Shown in pieces: positions 48,070-56,345 of a DNA stretch of 64,000 nt. The position numbers and the translations under genes are program-made. The number at the start of each line of letters is the position of its first letter. Position 1 is the stretch's first letter. The stretch spans positions 62,001 through 126,000 of the forward strand of contig NZ_BATJ01000002.1 of NCBI RefSeq assembly GCF_000467125.1, read 5' to 3'. The notes under the pieces were generated by a model. That model searched no databases and was not told where the DNA came from. It was given only the letters and a program-made list of their open reading frames with translations. The DNA comes from Vibrio proteolyticus NBRC 13287 (lineage in GTDB: Bacteria > Pseudomonadota > Gammaproteobacteria > Enterobacterales > Vibrionaceae).

Positions 48070-48711
48070 ATGTCTGATAATAATCAATGCGTCATCGTAG
48101 GTATTGCCGGCGCGTCTGCTTCTGGAAAAAGTTTGATCGCCAGCACGATTTATAATGAGCTACGTGCCAAAGTGGGCGATCATCAAATTGGTGTTATCAC
48201 GGAAGACAGCTATTACAAAGACCAAAGCCATCTGAGTATGGAAGAACGAGTCAAAACCAATTACGACCACCCGAATGCCCTCGACCACGACCTTCTTTGT
48301 GACCACCTTGAAAAGCTGACCCGCGGCGAAGCGGTCGATGTGCCAGAGTACAGCTACACAGAACATACCCGCACCGAACATACCTCCACATTAACGCCAA
48401 AGAAAGTGATCATCCTGGAAGGCATTCTTTTGCTGACAGACCCACGTCTGCGTGATCTGATGCACGCAACCGTGTTTATGGACACACCGCTGGATATCTG
48501 TTTGCTGCGCCGTGTTAAACGTGATGTAGAAGAGCGTGGCCGGACCATGGACTCGGTACTGAAACAGTACCAAGCGACTGTACGCCCGATGTTCATGCAG
48601 TTTATCGAGCCGTCGAAACAGTACGCGGACATTATCGTACCTCGTGGTGGTAAAAACCGCATTGCGATCGATGTCTTGAAGGCTCATATTGCAAAACTTC
48701 TGAAAGCTTAA
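48070..48711 (+). CDS. udk: Uridine/cytidine kinase
   Basis: Phosphorylates uridine and cytidine in nucleoside salvage. The P-loop is [24 protein letters not shown] and [12 protein letters not shown] belong to the NMP-kinase-like lid and base-binding regions. The ATG at 48070 gives 213 aa, the E. coli length; a GTG three codons upstream is the alternative. Confidence 0.96.
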   Translation: MSDNNQCVIVGIAGASASGKSLIASTIYNELRAKVGDHQIGVITEDSYYKDQSHLSMEERVKTNYDHPNALDHDLLCDHLEKLTRGEAVDVPEYSYTEHTRTEHTSTLTPKKVIILEGILLLTDPRLRDLMHATVFMDTPLDICLLRRVKRDVEERGRTMDSVLKQYQATVRPMFMQFIEPSKQYADIIVPRGGKNRIAIDVLKAHIAKLLKA

Positions 48712-48749
48712 TCGTTTATCGCAGTTCTGAGCTTTATTTTTTATGAGAT

Positions 48750-48777
48750 AAGTGGCACTTTAGGTGCCACTTTTTTT
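48750..48777 (+). terminator. Terminator of udk
   Basis: AAGTGGCAC, TTTAG, GTGCCACTT and further T. Confidence 0.92.
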
Positions 48778-48842
48778 ATATAACGACTAACCTGAAAAAT
48801 GTCTCCTTCCTTAACAAGCTCAATCAAGCAAGGAAAAAGCTG

Positions 48843-50975
48843 ATGAAGAAAATTGTACTGTTCATTGCTGCGCTTTTGCTGATCGTTGTTATCGGCCTCG
48901 CAGCTCTCGTCTTGCTGGTAAATCCTAACCAATTTAAACCTTTGATCGTCGAGCAAGCCAAAAAACATACTGGCCTGGAGCTGGTGATCGAAGGGGATAT
49001 CAGTTGGCAGTTCTTCCCATCGCTCGGTTTTGAGCTGGGCAAAACCGAACTGCGCAACCCGGCGGGCTTCACCAAACCAAACATGCTCAAAGTAGAATCT
49101 GTGGGAATTGACGTGTCAGTGATGCCGCTGCTAAGCAAGCAGTTGGAAATTGGCAACGTGACTCTGGATGGGGCTGAATTCAATCTGGAAACGCTTAAAG
49201 ATGGTCGTAAAAACATCGACGCTCTGAGCAAAGCGCAAACCGCACAAACAGAGTCGAAAGCCGCGGAGAGTAACACTCAAACAGCGCCGGAAACGAACGA
49301 TCAAACCGGTGAGGCAGCTCAATGGGCTATCCATCTGGCTGGTGTCACCGTGTCGAATGCGACATTGGATATTCAGGATAAGCAGGCAGGAACGTTTACC
49401 AAACTGTACGATGTGTCACTGAACCTGTCGGAGTTTGCGGTCGATACCTGGACCAAAGCGAATTTTGCCGCCAAGGGTGAAAATAATCAGCAGACATTTG
49501 GTGCGAAAGGCAACGCCGAATTTAAGTTGGCTCCAGGCTTCAAAGAATACGCGCTGCGTAACATCAAAGTCGATGCTAACTTCAGTGATGCGTCGAATCA
49601 GATCGAGTCTGCCAAGTTAGAGCTGGCAACGTTTGAGTTTGATAAAGCCAATGCACTGACTTACGCGGTGAAAGGAAAAGCGGGCGATATGGCGCTGGAT
49701 CTGAACGGGTCTGGTGCACTGAAAGTGAACAAAGCGATCACTCAGGTGAGTGTGAGTAAACTGATGCTGGCTGGCCAGTTGGAAGGCGCAGGTTTGCCTC
49801 AGTCGCCGATGAAAGTGGCGATGACATCGGATGTAAATTTTGACCTCAACAAGAGCCACCTCAGTGTGATCCTGGAAACGCTGACCGCGAACGCGATTGC
49901 TCTGGACGGAAAAGCGGATGTGACGCTGAGCGATATTCCGAAAGTGCGCTTTACCCTGCACAGCCCGAATATCGATTTAGATGAGTTCCTGGGTCTTGAG
50001 TCCACGAACACTGAAAGCAAACCCGCCACATCGGGTGGTAACAATTCAGGGGCGAAGTCTGGCACAGCTACATCGGCACCTGAACAGGAGCCGGATTTGT
50101 CTGCGCTGAAAACCCTCGACGTTCAGGGCGGCATTACCATTGATAAATTCAAAGCATCCAATGCGAAAATGCAGAATGTGAAAGCCAGCTTTACTGTGGA
50201 TCGCGGTGTGGCCAAATTGACATCCTTTCGCTCTCAGCTGTACGGGGGGGTGGTGAACGCGACCGCCACTCTGGATGCGCGTAAAACGCCGGCGACCTAC
50301 GCAGTGAAAAAGCAGATCAACGGTGTACAGGTTCAGCCGCTGCTGAAAGACGTTGCGGACAACGACAAGCTGGAAGGCACCGGGAACATCGATGTGAATG
50401 TCCAGGGGCGAAGCCTGACCCCTAGCGGGATCAAAAAGAACCTGGCAGGCACTGTGGTGATCAAGTTTGCAGACGGTGCGGTGAACGGTATCAACGTTGC
50501 GCAGATGATTCGTGACGGTTATGCCAAGTTTAAAGGGAAGTCGATTGATGGCAAAGAAGGTGCACAGAAGACCGACTTCAGTGCGATGGGCGCGACGCTA
50601 AACCTGAGCCAAGGTGTGGTTTCAACCAAAGACCTGACGATGCAATCGCCATTGCTGCGTATTGGTGGAGAAGGTAAAGCCAACTACATCAATGAAACGG
50701 TGGACTTTCTGGTCAGAACGTCGATTGTCGGTACACTGGAAGGCCAGGGCGGTAAAGACATCAATGAGCTGCGTGATCTGACAATTCCAATCAATGTGTC
50801 CGGCAAATGGGAGAAACCGAAGTTCAAGTTGGTGTTTGATGATGTGCTCAAACAGAAAGCCCAAAAGGAACTCGACCGTAACCTGGAAAAGCTGGATGAA
50901 AAGTTAGGTGATAAGATTAAAGATGAGAAGACCAAAGACGCGATCAACAACGCGATAAAAGGCCTGTTTAATTAA
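48843..50975 (+). CDS. AsmA family protein
   Basis: A 710-aa envelope protein with one N-terminal inner-membrane anchor (about 4-24). The rest is a long periplasmic beta-rich region. The N-terminal AsmA motif is seen in NPNQFKPLIVEQAKKHTGLELVIEGDISWQ-type sequence (positions 23-52), and the C-terminal AsmA_2-like part in residues 500-670. A low-complexity Ser/Thr/Gly insert lies near 385-410. AsmA-like proteins are bridge-type lipid transporters affecting outer-membrane composition. Monocistronic between udk and the convergent cobO. Confidence 0.9.
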   Translation: MKKIVLFIAALLLIVVIGLAALVLLVNPNQFKPLIVEQAKKHTGLELVIEGDISWQFFPSLGFELGKTELRNPAGFTKPNMLKVESVGIDVSVMPLLSKQLEIGNVTLDGAEFNLETLKDGRKNIDALSKAQTAQTESKAAESNTQTAPETNDQTGEAAQWAIHLAGVTVSNATLDIQDKQAGTFTKLYDVSLNLSEFAVDTWTKANFAAKGENNQQTFGAKGNAEFKLAPGFKEYALRNIKVDANFSDASNQIESAKLELATFEFDKANALTYAVKGKAGDMALDLNGSGALKVNKAITQVSVSKLMLAGQLEGAGLPQSPMKVAMTSDVNFDLNKSHLSVILETLTANAIALDGKADVTLSDIPKVRFTLHSPNIDLDEFLGLESTNTESKPATSGGNNSGAKSGTATSAPEQEPDLSALKTLDVQGGITIDKFKASNAKMQNVKASFTVDRGVAKLTSFRSQLYGGVVNATATLDARKTPATYAVKKQINGVQVQPLLKDVADNDKLEGTGNIDVNVQGRSLTPSGIKKNLAGTVVIKFADGAVNGINVAQMIRDGYAKFKGKSIDGKEGAQKTDFSAMGATLNLSQGVVSTKDLTMQSPLLRIGGEGKANYINETVDFLVRTSIVGTLEGQGGKDINELRDLTIPINVSGKWEKPKFKLVFDDVLKQKAQKELDRNLEKLDEKLGDKIKDEKTKDAINNAIKGLFN

Positions 50976-50989
50976 GCAAAGCAAACGCA

Positions 50990-51016
50990 AAAGGGTTGGC
51001 CAATGGCCAACCCTTT
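50990..51016. terminator. Terminator between the asmA-like gene and cobO
   Basis: AAAGGGTTGGCC, AAT, GGCCAACCCTTT: a 12-bp perfect stem 15 bases past the plus-strand stop. It is symmetrical, so it probably serves both converging genes. Confidence 0.88.
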
Positions 51017-51039
51017 CTTGTTATCAACGAAAGCCGCGC

Positions 51040-51645
51040 TTACCAGTCGACGCCTTTGAGCGCTTTGACACCCGATTCAAAAGCGTGTTTGACGTTGCGA
51101 ACTTCGGATACCGTATCGGCCATGTCGATCAGAGTACGGTGGGCACCGCGGCCGGTAATGATCACAGATTGCATTGGCGGGCGGGCGTTCAACGCATCAA
51201 CCACTTCATCCAGCTCAATGTAGCCATAGCTGACCATATAGGTCAGTTCATCGAACAGTACAACATCCAGAGATTCATCGGTCAGCATTCGTTTACATTG
51301 CTGCCAGACTTGTTGCGCTGCGTCGGTGTCTGCGGCTTTATTCTGAGTTTCCCAGGTAAAACCGGTCGCCATAACCTGAAATTCGACACCGAGCTTTTCC
51401 AATAGGTTGCGTTCCCCGTTCTCCCAAGTGCCTTTAATGAATTGGGCGACAGCACAAGATTTACCATGGCCGATTGCCCGGACGATAGTGCCGAAGCCGG
51501 AGGTTGACTTGCCTTTGCCGTTGCCGGTAATGATCAGCAGTAAGCCTTTCTCTTCTTGCGCCGCTGCAACCCGTGCGTCCACTTGTTCTTTGACTTTCTG
51601 CTGCCGTGCTTTATGGCGTGCTTCTTTGCTGTCCTCTGCAGACAT
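51040..51645 (-). CDS. cobO: Corrinoid adenosyltransferase (BtuR/CobO)
   Basis: Transfers the adenosyl group of ATP to cob(I)alamin to make coenzyme B12. The P-loop is TGNGKGKST (about residues 40-48), and WENGERNLLEKL and LFDELTYMVSYGY are conserved CobA/BtuR segments. I start at the ATG at 51645 (201 aa) because GGGAG lies seven bases upstream; the open frame to 51702 adds a non-conserved leader. Monocistronic, likely for salvage of imported corrinoids, since no other cob genes are nearby. Confidence 0.94.
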   Translation of the reverse strand: MSAEDSKEARHKARQQKVKEQVDARVAAAQEEKGLLLIITGNGKGKSTSGFGTIVRAIGHGKSCAVAQFIKGTWENGERNLLEKLGVEFQVMATGFTWETQNKAADTDAAQQVWQQCKRMLTDESLDVVLFDELTYMVSYGYIELDEVVDALNARPPMQSVIITGRGAHRTLIDMADTVSEVRNVKHAFESGVKALKGVDW

Positions 51646-51930
51646 CTTTTTTCTCCCTAAACGAAACTGATTTCCAGCCATCATAACGAAAAAACGCCAC
51701 ACTAAATACCGTGATTATTCAGGGATATCCGCAAACTCGATAATGGAAACATCGTATGTATTTGGGGGCAAAGTGGCAAATTCGACGTCTGGTTACAACG
51801 GATCGCTCAGATAGATAGCGAGGTCACATGATTGCACTGGCTGTCCGACGCAATCTGAAGTAGGTTTTAGGGAGCACTCTCGTCAGCTACCCGCGGTGGT
51901 GGAGGCAATACATTACCCGGTGGGAGGAAA

Positions 51931-51972
51931 GTGATTGTCGTGATTTGGATGATTTGCAGGAGGCAGCTTTGA
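51931..51972 (+). CDS. Possible 13-codon leader peptide coupled to the phosphatase gene
   Basis: GTG at 51931, preceded by GGGAGG, opens a 13-codon frame for a hydrophobic peptide (VIVVIWMICRRQL). Its TGA (51970-51972) overlaps the TTG start of the next gene. The tandem AGG-AGG arginine codons are also that gene's Shine-Dalgarno sequence. Spacing from GGAGG to GTG is only three bases, which weakens the case. Not a known family. Confidence 0.3.
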   Translation: MIVVIWMICRRQL

Positions 51973-52418
51973 AGAAAATTCTGGTGGTATGTATGGGGAA
52001 TATCTGTCGCTCTCCGACAGGTGAAGCAGTACTGCGTGCGAAGGCGCGGCAACTCGGAGTGGATATTGAGGTCGATTCAGCGGGCACCATAGACTTTCAT
52101 ACTGGCAGCGGGCCGGATGCCCGAGCTCGGGCGGCCGGTGAGCAGAGAGGGTATTCTTTTGATGACATCCAGGCACGCCAAGTTAACTGTTGGGATTTTG
52201 AACACTTCGATTACATTCTTGCGGCTGACGCTGACAATCTGGCTGACTTGACCGACCGGTGTCCGTCAGAGCACCAACACAAACTGTCGCTGTTTTTGAG
52301 CCATGCGGATTCTGATTACGATGAAATCCCGGACCCTTACTATGATGGGGCAAACGGGTTCGAACTGGTGCTCGATCTCATTGAAGAGGCCAGCGATAAC
52401 CTGCTGCGGAAGTTGTAG
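51969..52418 (+). CDS. Low-molecular-weight protein-tyrosine phosphatase
   Basis: Arsenate-reductase-fold phosphatase of 149 aa. The P-loop CMGNICRSP carries the catalytic cysteine and arginine near the N-terminus. The general-acid DP motif is in IPDPYYDG. Such enzymes dephosphorylate tyrosine kinases or small phosphates; no tyrosine kinase or polysaccharide cluster is adjacent. The TTG at 51969 is chosen because a full AGGAGG lies five bases upstream. An earlier TTG at 51945 in the same frame has only the GGAGG at 51923, 17 bases away. Confidence 0.92.
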   Translation: MKKILVVCMGNICRSPTGEAVLRAKARQLGVDIEVDSAGTIDFHTGSGPDARARAAGEQRGYSFDDIQARQVNCWDFEHFDYILAADADNLADLTDRCPSEHQHKLSLFLSHADSDYDEIPDPYYDGANGFELVLDLIEEASDNLLRKL

Positions 52419-52445
52419 TGGCCTGCATCTCAACATTCATGCTTA

Positions 52446-53120
52446 TCAGGCGGCCATGATGCGGCCGCTGAAATAATCATTGGCAACAATGTATTCGGTA
52501 TTGCGGATCAGCTCATCGTTGATTTCAGCCCAGTGTAATTCGTCATCGCACTCTTGCGCTGTAATCGCTGGGACAACACCGCCCACCCGAATATTGAACG
52601 GAGTCAGCTCTCGGGCCCAGCTTTGTGTGAACCCCGTGACCATTGACGCCGCATTCTCAAAGCCGGACAAATCCCGGTAATCTTCATGCGCGACGACATT
52701 AACGATCACACCGCGTTTGTTGGCACGTCGCATGTGATCTGCGGTGGCTTGACCGAAGGTAAACAGCGTGGACGCCATTAAAGCCAGTCTCTGGGTAAAA
52801 GTGTCTGGAGAAAAATCACTGACCAAACGCGGCATTGGCCGGGTCGTCAGTGTGTTGACTAACACGTCTGGCCCACTGCCGTAGCAGTCTTCAACAAAGG
52901 CAAACAGGGCATCCAGCGAAGCTTGGGTATGATCGTGCAACTGGAAGGCATGAACGTCAGGAGACACCCGCTGGCAACCGTCTCTGGTTTGGTGCAGGCG
53001 GTGGATATCTTTGTCGCACAAAATCACTCTGGCGCCAAGCGAAGCAAAGTGTGTCGCCAGAGTTGCCCCTAGCGTAGAACCAGCAGAAGTGACTAATATA
53101 ACGGCACTTTTTATATCCAT
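52446..53120 (-). CDS. Degenerate short-chain dehydrogenase/reductase
   Basis: A 224-aa SDR-fold protein. The cofactor loop is altered (TSAGSTLG, residues 11-18, in place of TGxxxGIG) and NNAG is replaced by VNTL. The strand that normally ends in the catalytic serine reads VIVNVVA. The YxxxK active site is FENAA, with F154 and A158 replacing tyrosine and lysine. The fold-wide pattern is otherwise kept (DHMRRANKRGVIVN; WARELTPFNIRVGGVVP). It is therefore probably a non-catalytic relative. The ATG at 53120 starts MDIKSAVILV; the frame extends to 53174 without family-like sequence. Monocistronic. Confidence 0.82.
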   Translation of the reverse strand: MDIKSAVILVTSAGSTLGATLATHFASLGARVILCDKDIHRLHQTRDGCQRVSPDVHAFQLHDHTQASLDALFAFVEDCYGSGPDVLVNTLTTRPMPRLVSDFSPDTFTQRLALMASTLFTFGQATADHMRRANKRGVIVNVVAHEDYRDLSGFENAASMVTGFTQSWARELTPFNIRVGGVVPAITAQECDDELHWAEINDELIRNTEYIVANDYFSGRIMAA

Positions 53121-53326
53121 GGGCAACCCCAAGCTGAAGGTGAATTTGTCCCGGAAGAGGAGAAATTTGTCCACATAGCATGGTTGATTAGCTGTGACTT
53201 GGATGTGAATAACATCAAATTAATGGGTCGTATAAGCCGTTAATGTGAAATTCTTTGCAGCATTTCACATATCTGGGTGTAGGGCATGAATCGGGCTTGA
53301 TGTTATCTAGAGGCGCTTCTAATGAA

Positions 53327-53830
53327 TCAAGCAGTTAACTGAATTTGAGCCTGACGTTGTGCACGGACAAGCTGATTGTACAGGTCAGCAGGTAGGGCCT
53401 GACGCGGCTCTGTCTCTGCCAACTGGCGCCGCTGATGGCCTGACAAGTTGTGGTAGACTTCTTCAGGTAAACCGTGAGTGCCTTCTGGCAGATAAGCGAG
53501 CGCATCTGGGGTCAGATAGTGGCAGAGTTTGGCGCTGGGTAGACCAGCGTCATGAAATTGAGCAGCCTGGTGTGCGGAGATCGCGTACGAGCTCTGATCG
53601 GCGCTAAGAGGCTGAGGAACAGGAAGCTCAAAACGTTGTCGCAGCAGTTGTTCGGTGGTGTGCGTTTGGTTGATCATTTCCACCGGGGTCGTGTCACGAA
53701 CGTCACTGGAAAACATCGACAGCAGCAAACCAAAATCGGCACGACGTCCTTCGTGAACGGCTTGGTTAATACCATTACCGAACTGAAGTTCGTTGATGAT
53801 GCCAGCTTTGTCTAAGGTGTGTATTTGCAT
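53327..53830 (-). CDS. Uncharacterised 167-aa protein with a C-terminal internal repeat
   Basis: No family recognised. There is no signal peptide or transmembrane segment. The N-terminal half (MQIHTLDKAGIINELQFGNG) is mixed. The C-terminal third holds two related units about 26 residues apart, LPEEVYHNLSGHQRRQL and LPADLYNQLVRAQRQAQ, sharing an LP-acid-x-Y-x-x-L pattern and Gln/Arg-rich ends. The ATG at 53830 follows GGGGAG. It is transcribed away from fldA, between it and the SDR gene. Codon use looks like that of its neighbours, so it is probably a real vibrio gene. Confidence 0.7.
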   Translation of the reverse strand: MQIHTLDKAGIINELQFGNGINQAVHEGRRADFGLLLSMFSSDVRDTTPVEMINQTHTTEQLLRQRFELPVPQPLSADQSSYAISAHQAAQFHDAGLPSAKLCHYLTPDALAYLPEGTHGLPEEVYHNLSGHQRRQLAETEPRQALPADLYNQLVRAQRQAQIQLTA

Positions 53831-53920
53831 GGTGCTCCCCGTCTGATGAACTATTAACGGCATGAGCGCGAAAAACTTTAGCGAAGTAATTGAAAAACAG
53901 TATGTTGTGAGCTACGAGCG

Positions 53921-53947
53921 AAAAAAAAGCCCCGCGAGTGCGGGGCT
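53921..53947 (-). terminator. Terminator of fldA
   Basis: AGCCCCGC, GAGT, GCGGGGCT, with eight T following on the minus strand. It lies 19 bases past fldA and separates it from the next minus-strand gene. Confidence 0.93.
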
Positions 53948-53965
53948 ATCGGAACTTGGTGGGGC

Positions 53966-54499
53966 TCAGTCTTCGAGTTCCGCCAGACACATCTCTTCGT
54001 AGATCTGCTCAACCCAGTTTTTCACTCGTTCATCGGTCAGTTCTGGTTGACGGTCTTCGTCAATGCACAGACCAACAAAGTTGCTGTCGTCACCTTCAAC
54101 CAACGCTTTCGAAGCTTCGAACTCGTAACCGTCTGTTGATGTATGGCCCAGAATCGTACCGCCTTTTGCTTCGACGATATCGCGTACGGTTCCCATCGCG
54201 TCACAGAAGTACTCAGCGTAATCTTCCTGATCACCACAACCAAAGATAGCAACCAGCTTGGTTGAAAAATCGATCTGTTCCAGTTCTGGGAAGAAATCGT
54301 CCCAGTCACACTGTGCTTCACCGTAGTACCATGTTGGGATACCAAGTAGCAGCAGATCAAAGTTATCAATGTCTTCTTTACTACTCTTTGCGATGTCTTG
54401 AACGTGAACCAGTTTCTTACCCAGTTGCTTTTGAATCATCTTCGCAATAGCTTCAGTGTTACCTGTATCGCTACCAAAGAAGATACCTACACTTGCCAT
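53966..54499 (-). CDS. fldA: Flavodoxin FldA
   Basis: Long-chain flavodoxin (177 aa), an FMN electron carrier for radical enzymes and biosynthetic reductases. The phosphate-binding loop GSDTGNTE (9-16) and the isoalloxazine-stacking region PTWYYGEAQCDWDDF are clear. Its location with fur not far away in E. coli (fldA-fur) is not kept here: fur is 50 kb distant. Confidence 0.97.
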   Translation of the reverse strand: MASVGIFFGSDTGNTEAIAKMIQKQLGKKLVHVQDIAKSSKEDIDNFDLLLLGIPTWYYGEAQCDWDDFFPELEQIDFSTKLVAIFGCGDQEDYAEYFCDAMGTVRDIVEAKGGTILGHTSTDGYEFEASKALVEGDDSNFVGLCIDEDRQPELTDERVKNWVEQIYEEMCLAELED

Positions 54500-54548
54500 A
54501 GATTCATTACCTTTAATTTTGTCTGTGGTTGGCGGTCAGAGATGAGAA

Positions 54549-54770
54549 TTAACCCAGTCCGGTGCCTTCCCAGGAGAGCTGTATCAGGCCTTTCGCGATA
54601 AAACCTGCGCACCCCAAAAACAGCACCAGCCATACAATACGACGACCAAATACCGGAACATTGCCCTGTTTCAGAACATCTTTTATTGCCATACCAATCA
54701 GGAAAAAGATAGACGCAAAAAGCAAATCAAGTCCAATTGACTCGATCATGTTCATGTAGTCGTACAGCAT
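54549..54770 (-). CDS. DUF2788 family small membrane protein
   Basis: A 73-aa protein with two hydrophobic helices (about 12-30 and 44-64) separated by a short basic loop (VLKQGNVPVFGRR). It resembles the DUF2788 proteins of marine gammaproteobacteria; function unknown. I start at the ATG at 54770 (MLYDYMNMIES), with AAAGGGA upstream, rather than at 54788. It lies between fldA and ybfF on the same strand, with gaps of 49 and 95 bases. Confidence 0.75.
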   Translation of the reverse strand: MLYDYMNMIESIGLDLLFASIFFLIGMAIKDVLKQGNVPVFGRRIVWLVLFLGCAGFIAKGLIQLSWEGTGLG

Positions 54771-54865
54771 GGAATCCCTTTCTGCCAATTTTGCTTGCGC
54801 GAACTATACCACTGTTATTCGGTAAAGTTAATGCGATCATGTCGCATTCACGTCACAAGCGCTAC

Positions 54866-55627
54866 TCAGAGAAATTTGCGAATTGCGCGCAGTACTTCCG
54901 CCGGTTTTTCCGCATGCAACCAGTGGCCAGTGTTGGCGATCACATGGGCTTTGGCGTTTGCGAACTGCGCTTGCACCTGGCCTTGATGCTCTGTAGTGAG
55001 ATAGTCAGAGTCTCCTCCTTTGACAAACAGCGTCGGAATCGATGTCAGAGGAATAGGCTCCCAGCCCAAAATACAATCGTAATTGGCCAGCAGTGCCGGA
55101 ACATTGAAACGCCAGGTTAAAGTATTGCCTTGTTTATACAGTGACTTAGATAGAAACTGCCGCACGCCATCGATCTCAATGTGCTCAGCCAGCATCGCCA
55201 AGGCCTGGACTCGGGTGGTAGGTGGCGTATTGAGAACGTGTTGCAGTCCGGCAAACACGTTGTCGTGTCGACGTACTTGATACGCCACTGGGGCCATGTC
55301 CATCACCACCAGTTTGGCCATGGAATCCGGCGCAACCTCTGCCAGTTTCATGGCGACTTTACCGCCCATGGAGTGGCCGATGACGGTCACGTCGCCGAGG
55401 TTAAGATGGTCGAACAGGGCGGCCACGTCCTCAGCCATAAGCGCATAATTATGCTCATCAGAGTGGAGCGACTGGCCATGATTGCGCAGGTCCACGCTCA
55501 GGACCTGATGATCGTCGCGCAGGTCGCGTGCCAGCAGGCCAAGGTTATCCAAATTACCGAACAGGCCGTGGATCAGTACAACGGTGTGACCCTCACCTTC
55601 AAGTTTGTAGTTGAGCAGCTGTGACAT
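54866..55627 (-). CDS. ybfF: Alpha/beta-hydrolase esterase YbfF
   Basis: A 253-aa cytoplasmic esterase. The oxyanion-hole HG is in VVLIHGLFGNLDN, the nucleophile serine in GHSMGGKVAM and the catalytic histidine near the end in IANTGHWLHAEKP. E. coli YbfF hydrolyses acyl-CoA and malonyl-CoA esters in vitro; the physiological substrate is uncertain. It is divergent from seqA, as in E. coli. Confidence 0.92.
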   Translation of the reverse strand: MSQLLNYKLEGEGHTVVLIHGLFGNLDNLGLLARDLRDDHQVLSVDLRNHGQSLHSDEHNYALMAEDVAALFDHLNLGDVTVIGHSMGGKVAMKLAEVAPDSMAKLVVMDMAPVAYQVRRHDNVFAGLQHVLNTPPTTRVQALAMLAEHIEIDGVRQFLSKSLYKQGNTLTWRFNVPALLANYDCILGWEPIPLTSIPTLFVKGGDSDYLTTEHQGQVQAQFANAKAHVIANTGHWLHAEKPAEVLRAIRKFL

Positions 55628-55719
55628 TTTATCTTATTCGTGACTGGTTTAACGTAGAGTCTCGGGAAAGATCTCGCTATAATCCCCCAGAGTTTAAACA
55701 TAGAGATTGTGAAAAGCGA

Positions 55720-56256
55720 ATGAAAACAATTGAGGTTGATGAGGATCTATACCGTTACATCGCAGGCCAGACCCAACATATTGGCGAGAGCGCTTCGGAT
55801 ATTCTGCGCCGCCTGCTTAACGTGGATGGCAAAGCGGTCAAACAAGCACCTGCTGTGGCGCAGCCGAAAGGCATCGTAGTCAGCAAAGATGCCGGTAAAG
55901 ATCAGCAGATCGATGCAGTAAAAGAGATGCGCTCACTGCTTATTTCCGACGAGTTTGCCGGTCTGAAAAAAGCAATTGACCGTTTTATGCTGGTGCTTTC
56001 AACATTACACCGCATCGACCCACAAAGTTTCTCTGAAGCCACTCAGGTGAAAGGCCGTAAACGTGTGTACTTTGCGGATAACCAGCAGACTCTGCTGGCG
56101 AGCGGCAACACCACCAAGCCAAAAGCCATTCCTAATACCCCATTCTGGGTGATCACCAACAACAATACCAGCCGCAAACGCCAGATGGTTGAGCAGCTGA
56201 TGGTCAGAATGAACTTCCAGGCAGAACTGATTGAAAAAGTCACCAACTCAATCTAA
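55720..56256 (+). CDS. seqA: Replication initiation negative modulator SeqA
   Basis: Binds hemimethylated GATC sites, sequesters the origin and restrains DnaA. The N-terminal multimerisation segment MKTIEVDEDLYRYIAGQT, a flexible linker and the C-terminal DNA-binding domain with NTPFWVITNNNTSRKRQM are all present. The ATG at 55720 gives 178 aa; the frame is open from 55621 but earlier sequence is not SeqA-like. It is followed by pgm, the enterobacterial seqA-pgm order. Confidence 0.96.
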   Translation: MKTIEVDEDLYRYIAGQTQHIGESASDILRRLLNVDGKAVKQAPAVAQPKGIVVSKDAGKDQQIDAVKEMRSLLISDEFAGLKKAIDRFMLVLSTLHRIDPQSFSEATQVKGRKRVYFADNQQTLLASGNTTKPKAIPNTPFWVITNNNTSRKRQMVEQLMVRMNFQAELIEKVTNSI

Positions 56257-56270
56257 AAAAGTCTGATTGA

Positions 56271-56314
56271 AACCTCATAATGCACAAGTTGAACTCAGTA
56301 TTATGAGGTTTTTT
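56271..56314 (+). terminator. Terminator between seqA and pgm
   Basis: AACCTCATAAT and ATTATGAGGTT form a perfect 11-bp stem with an 18-base loop and a T run. The loop is large, so readthrough into pgm is likely. Confidence 0.7.
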
Positions 56315-56345
56315 ATTTTCTCGTTTTTAAAGAAAGGATGTCATA

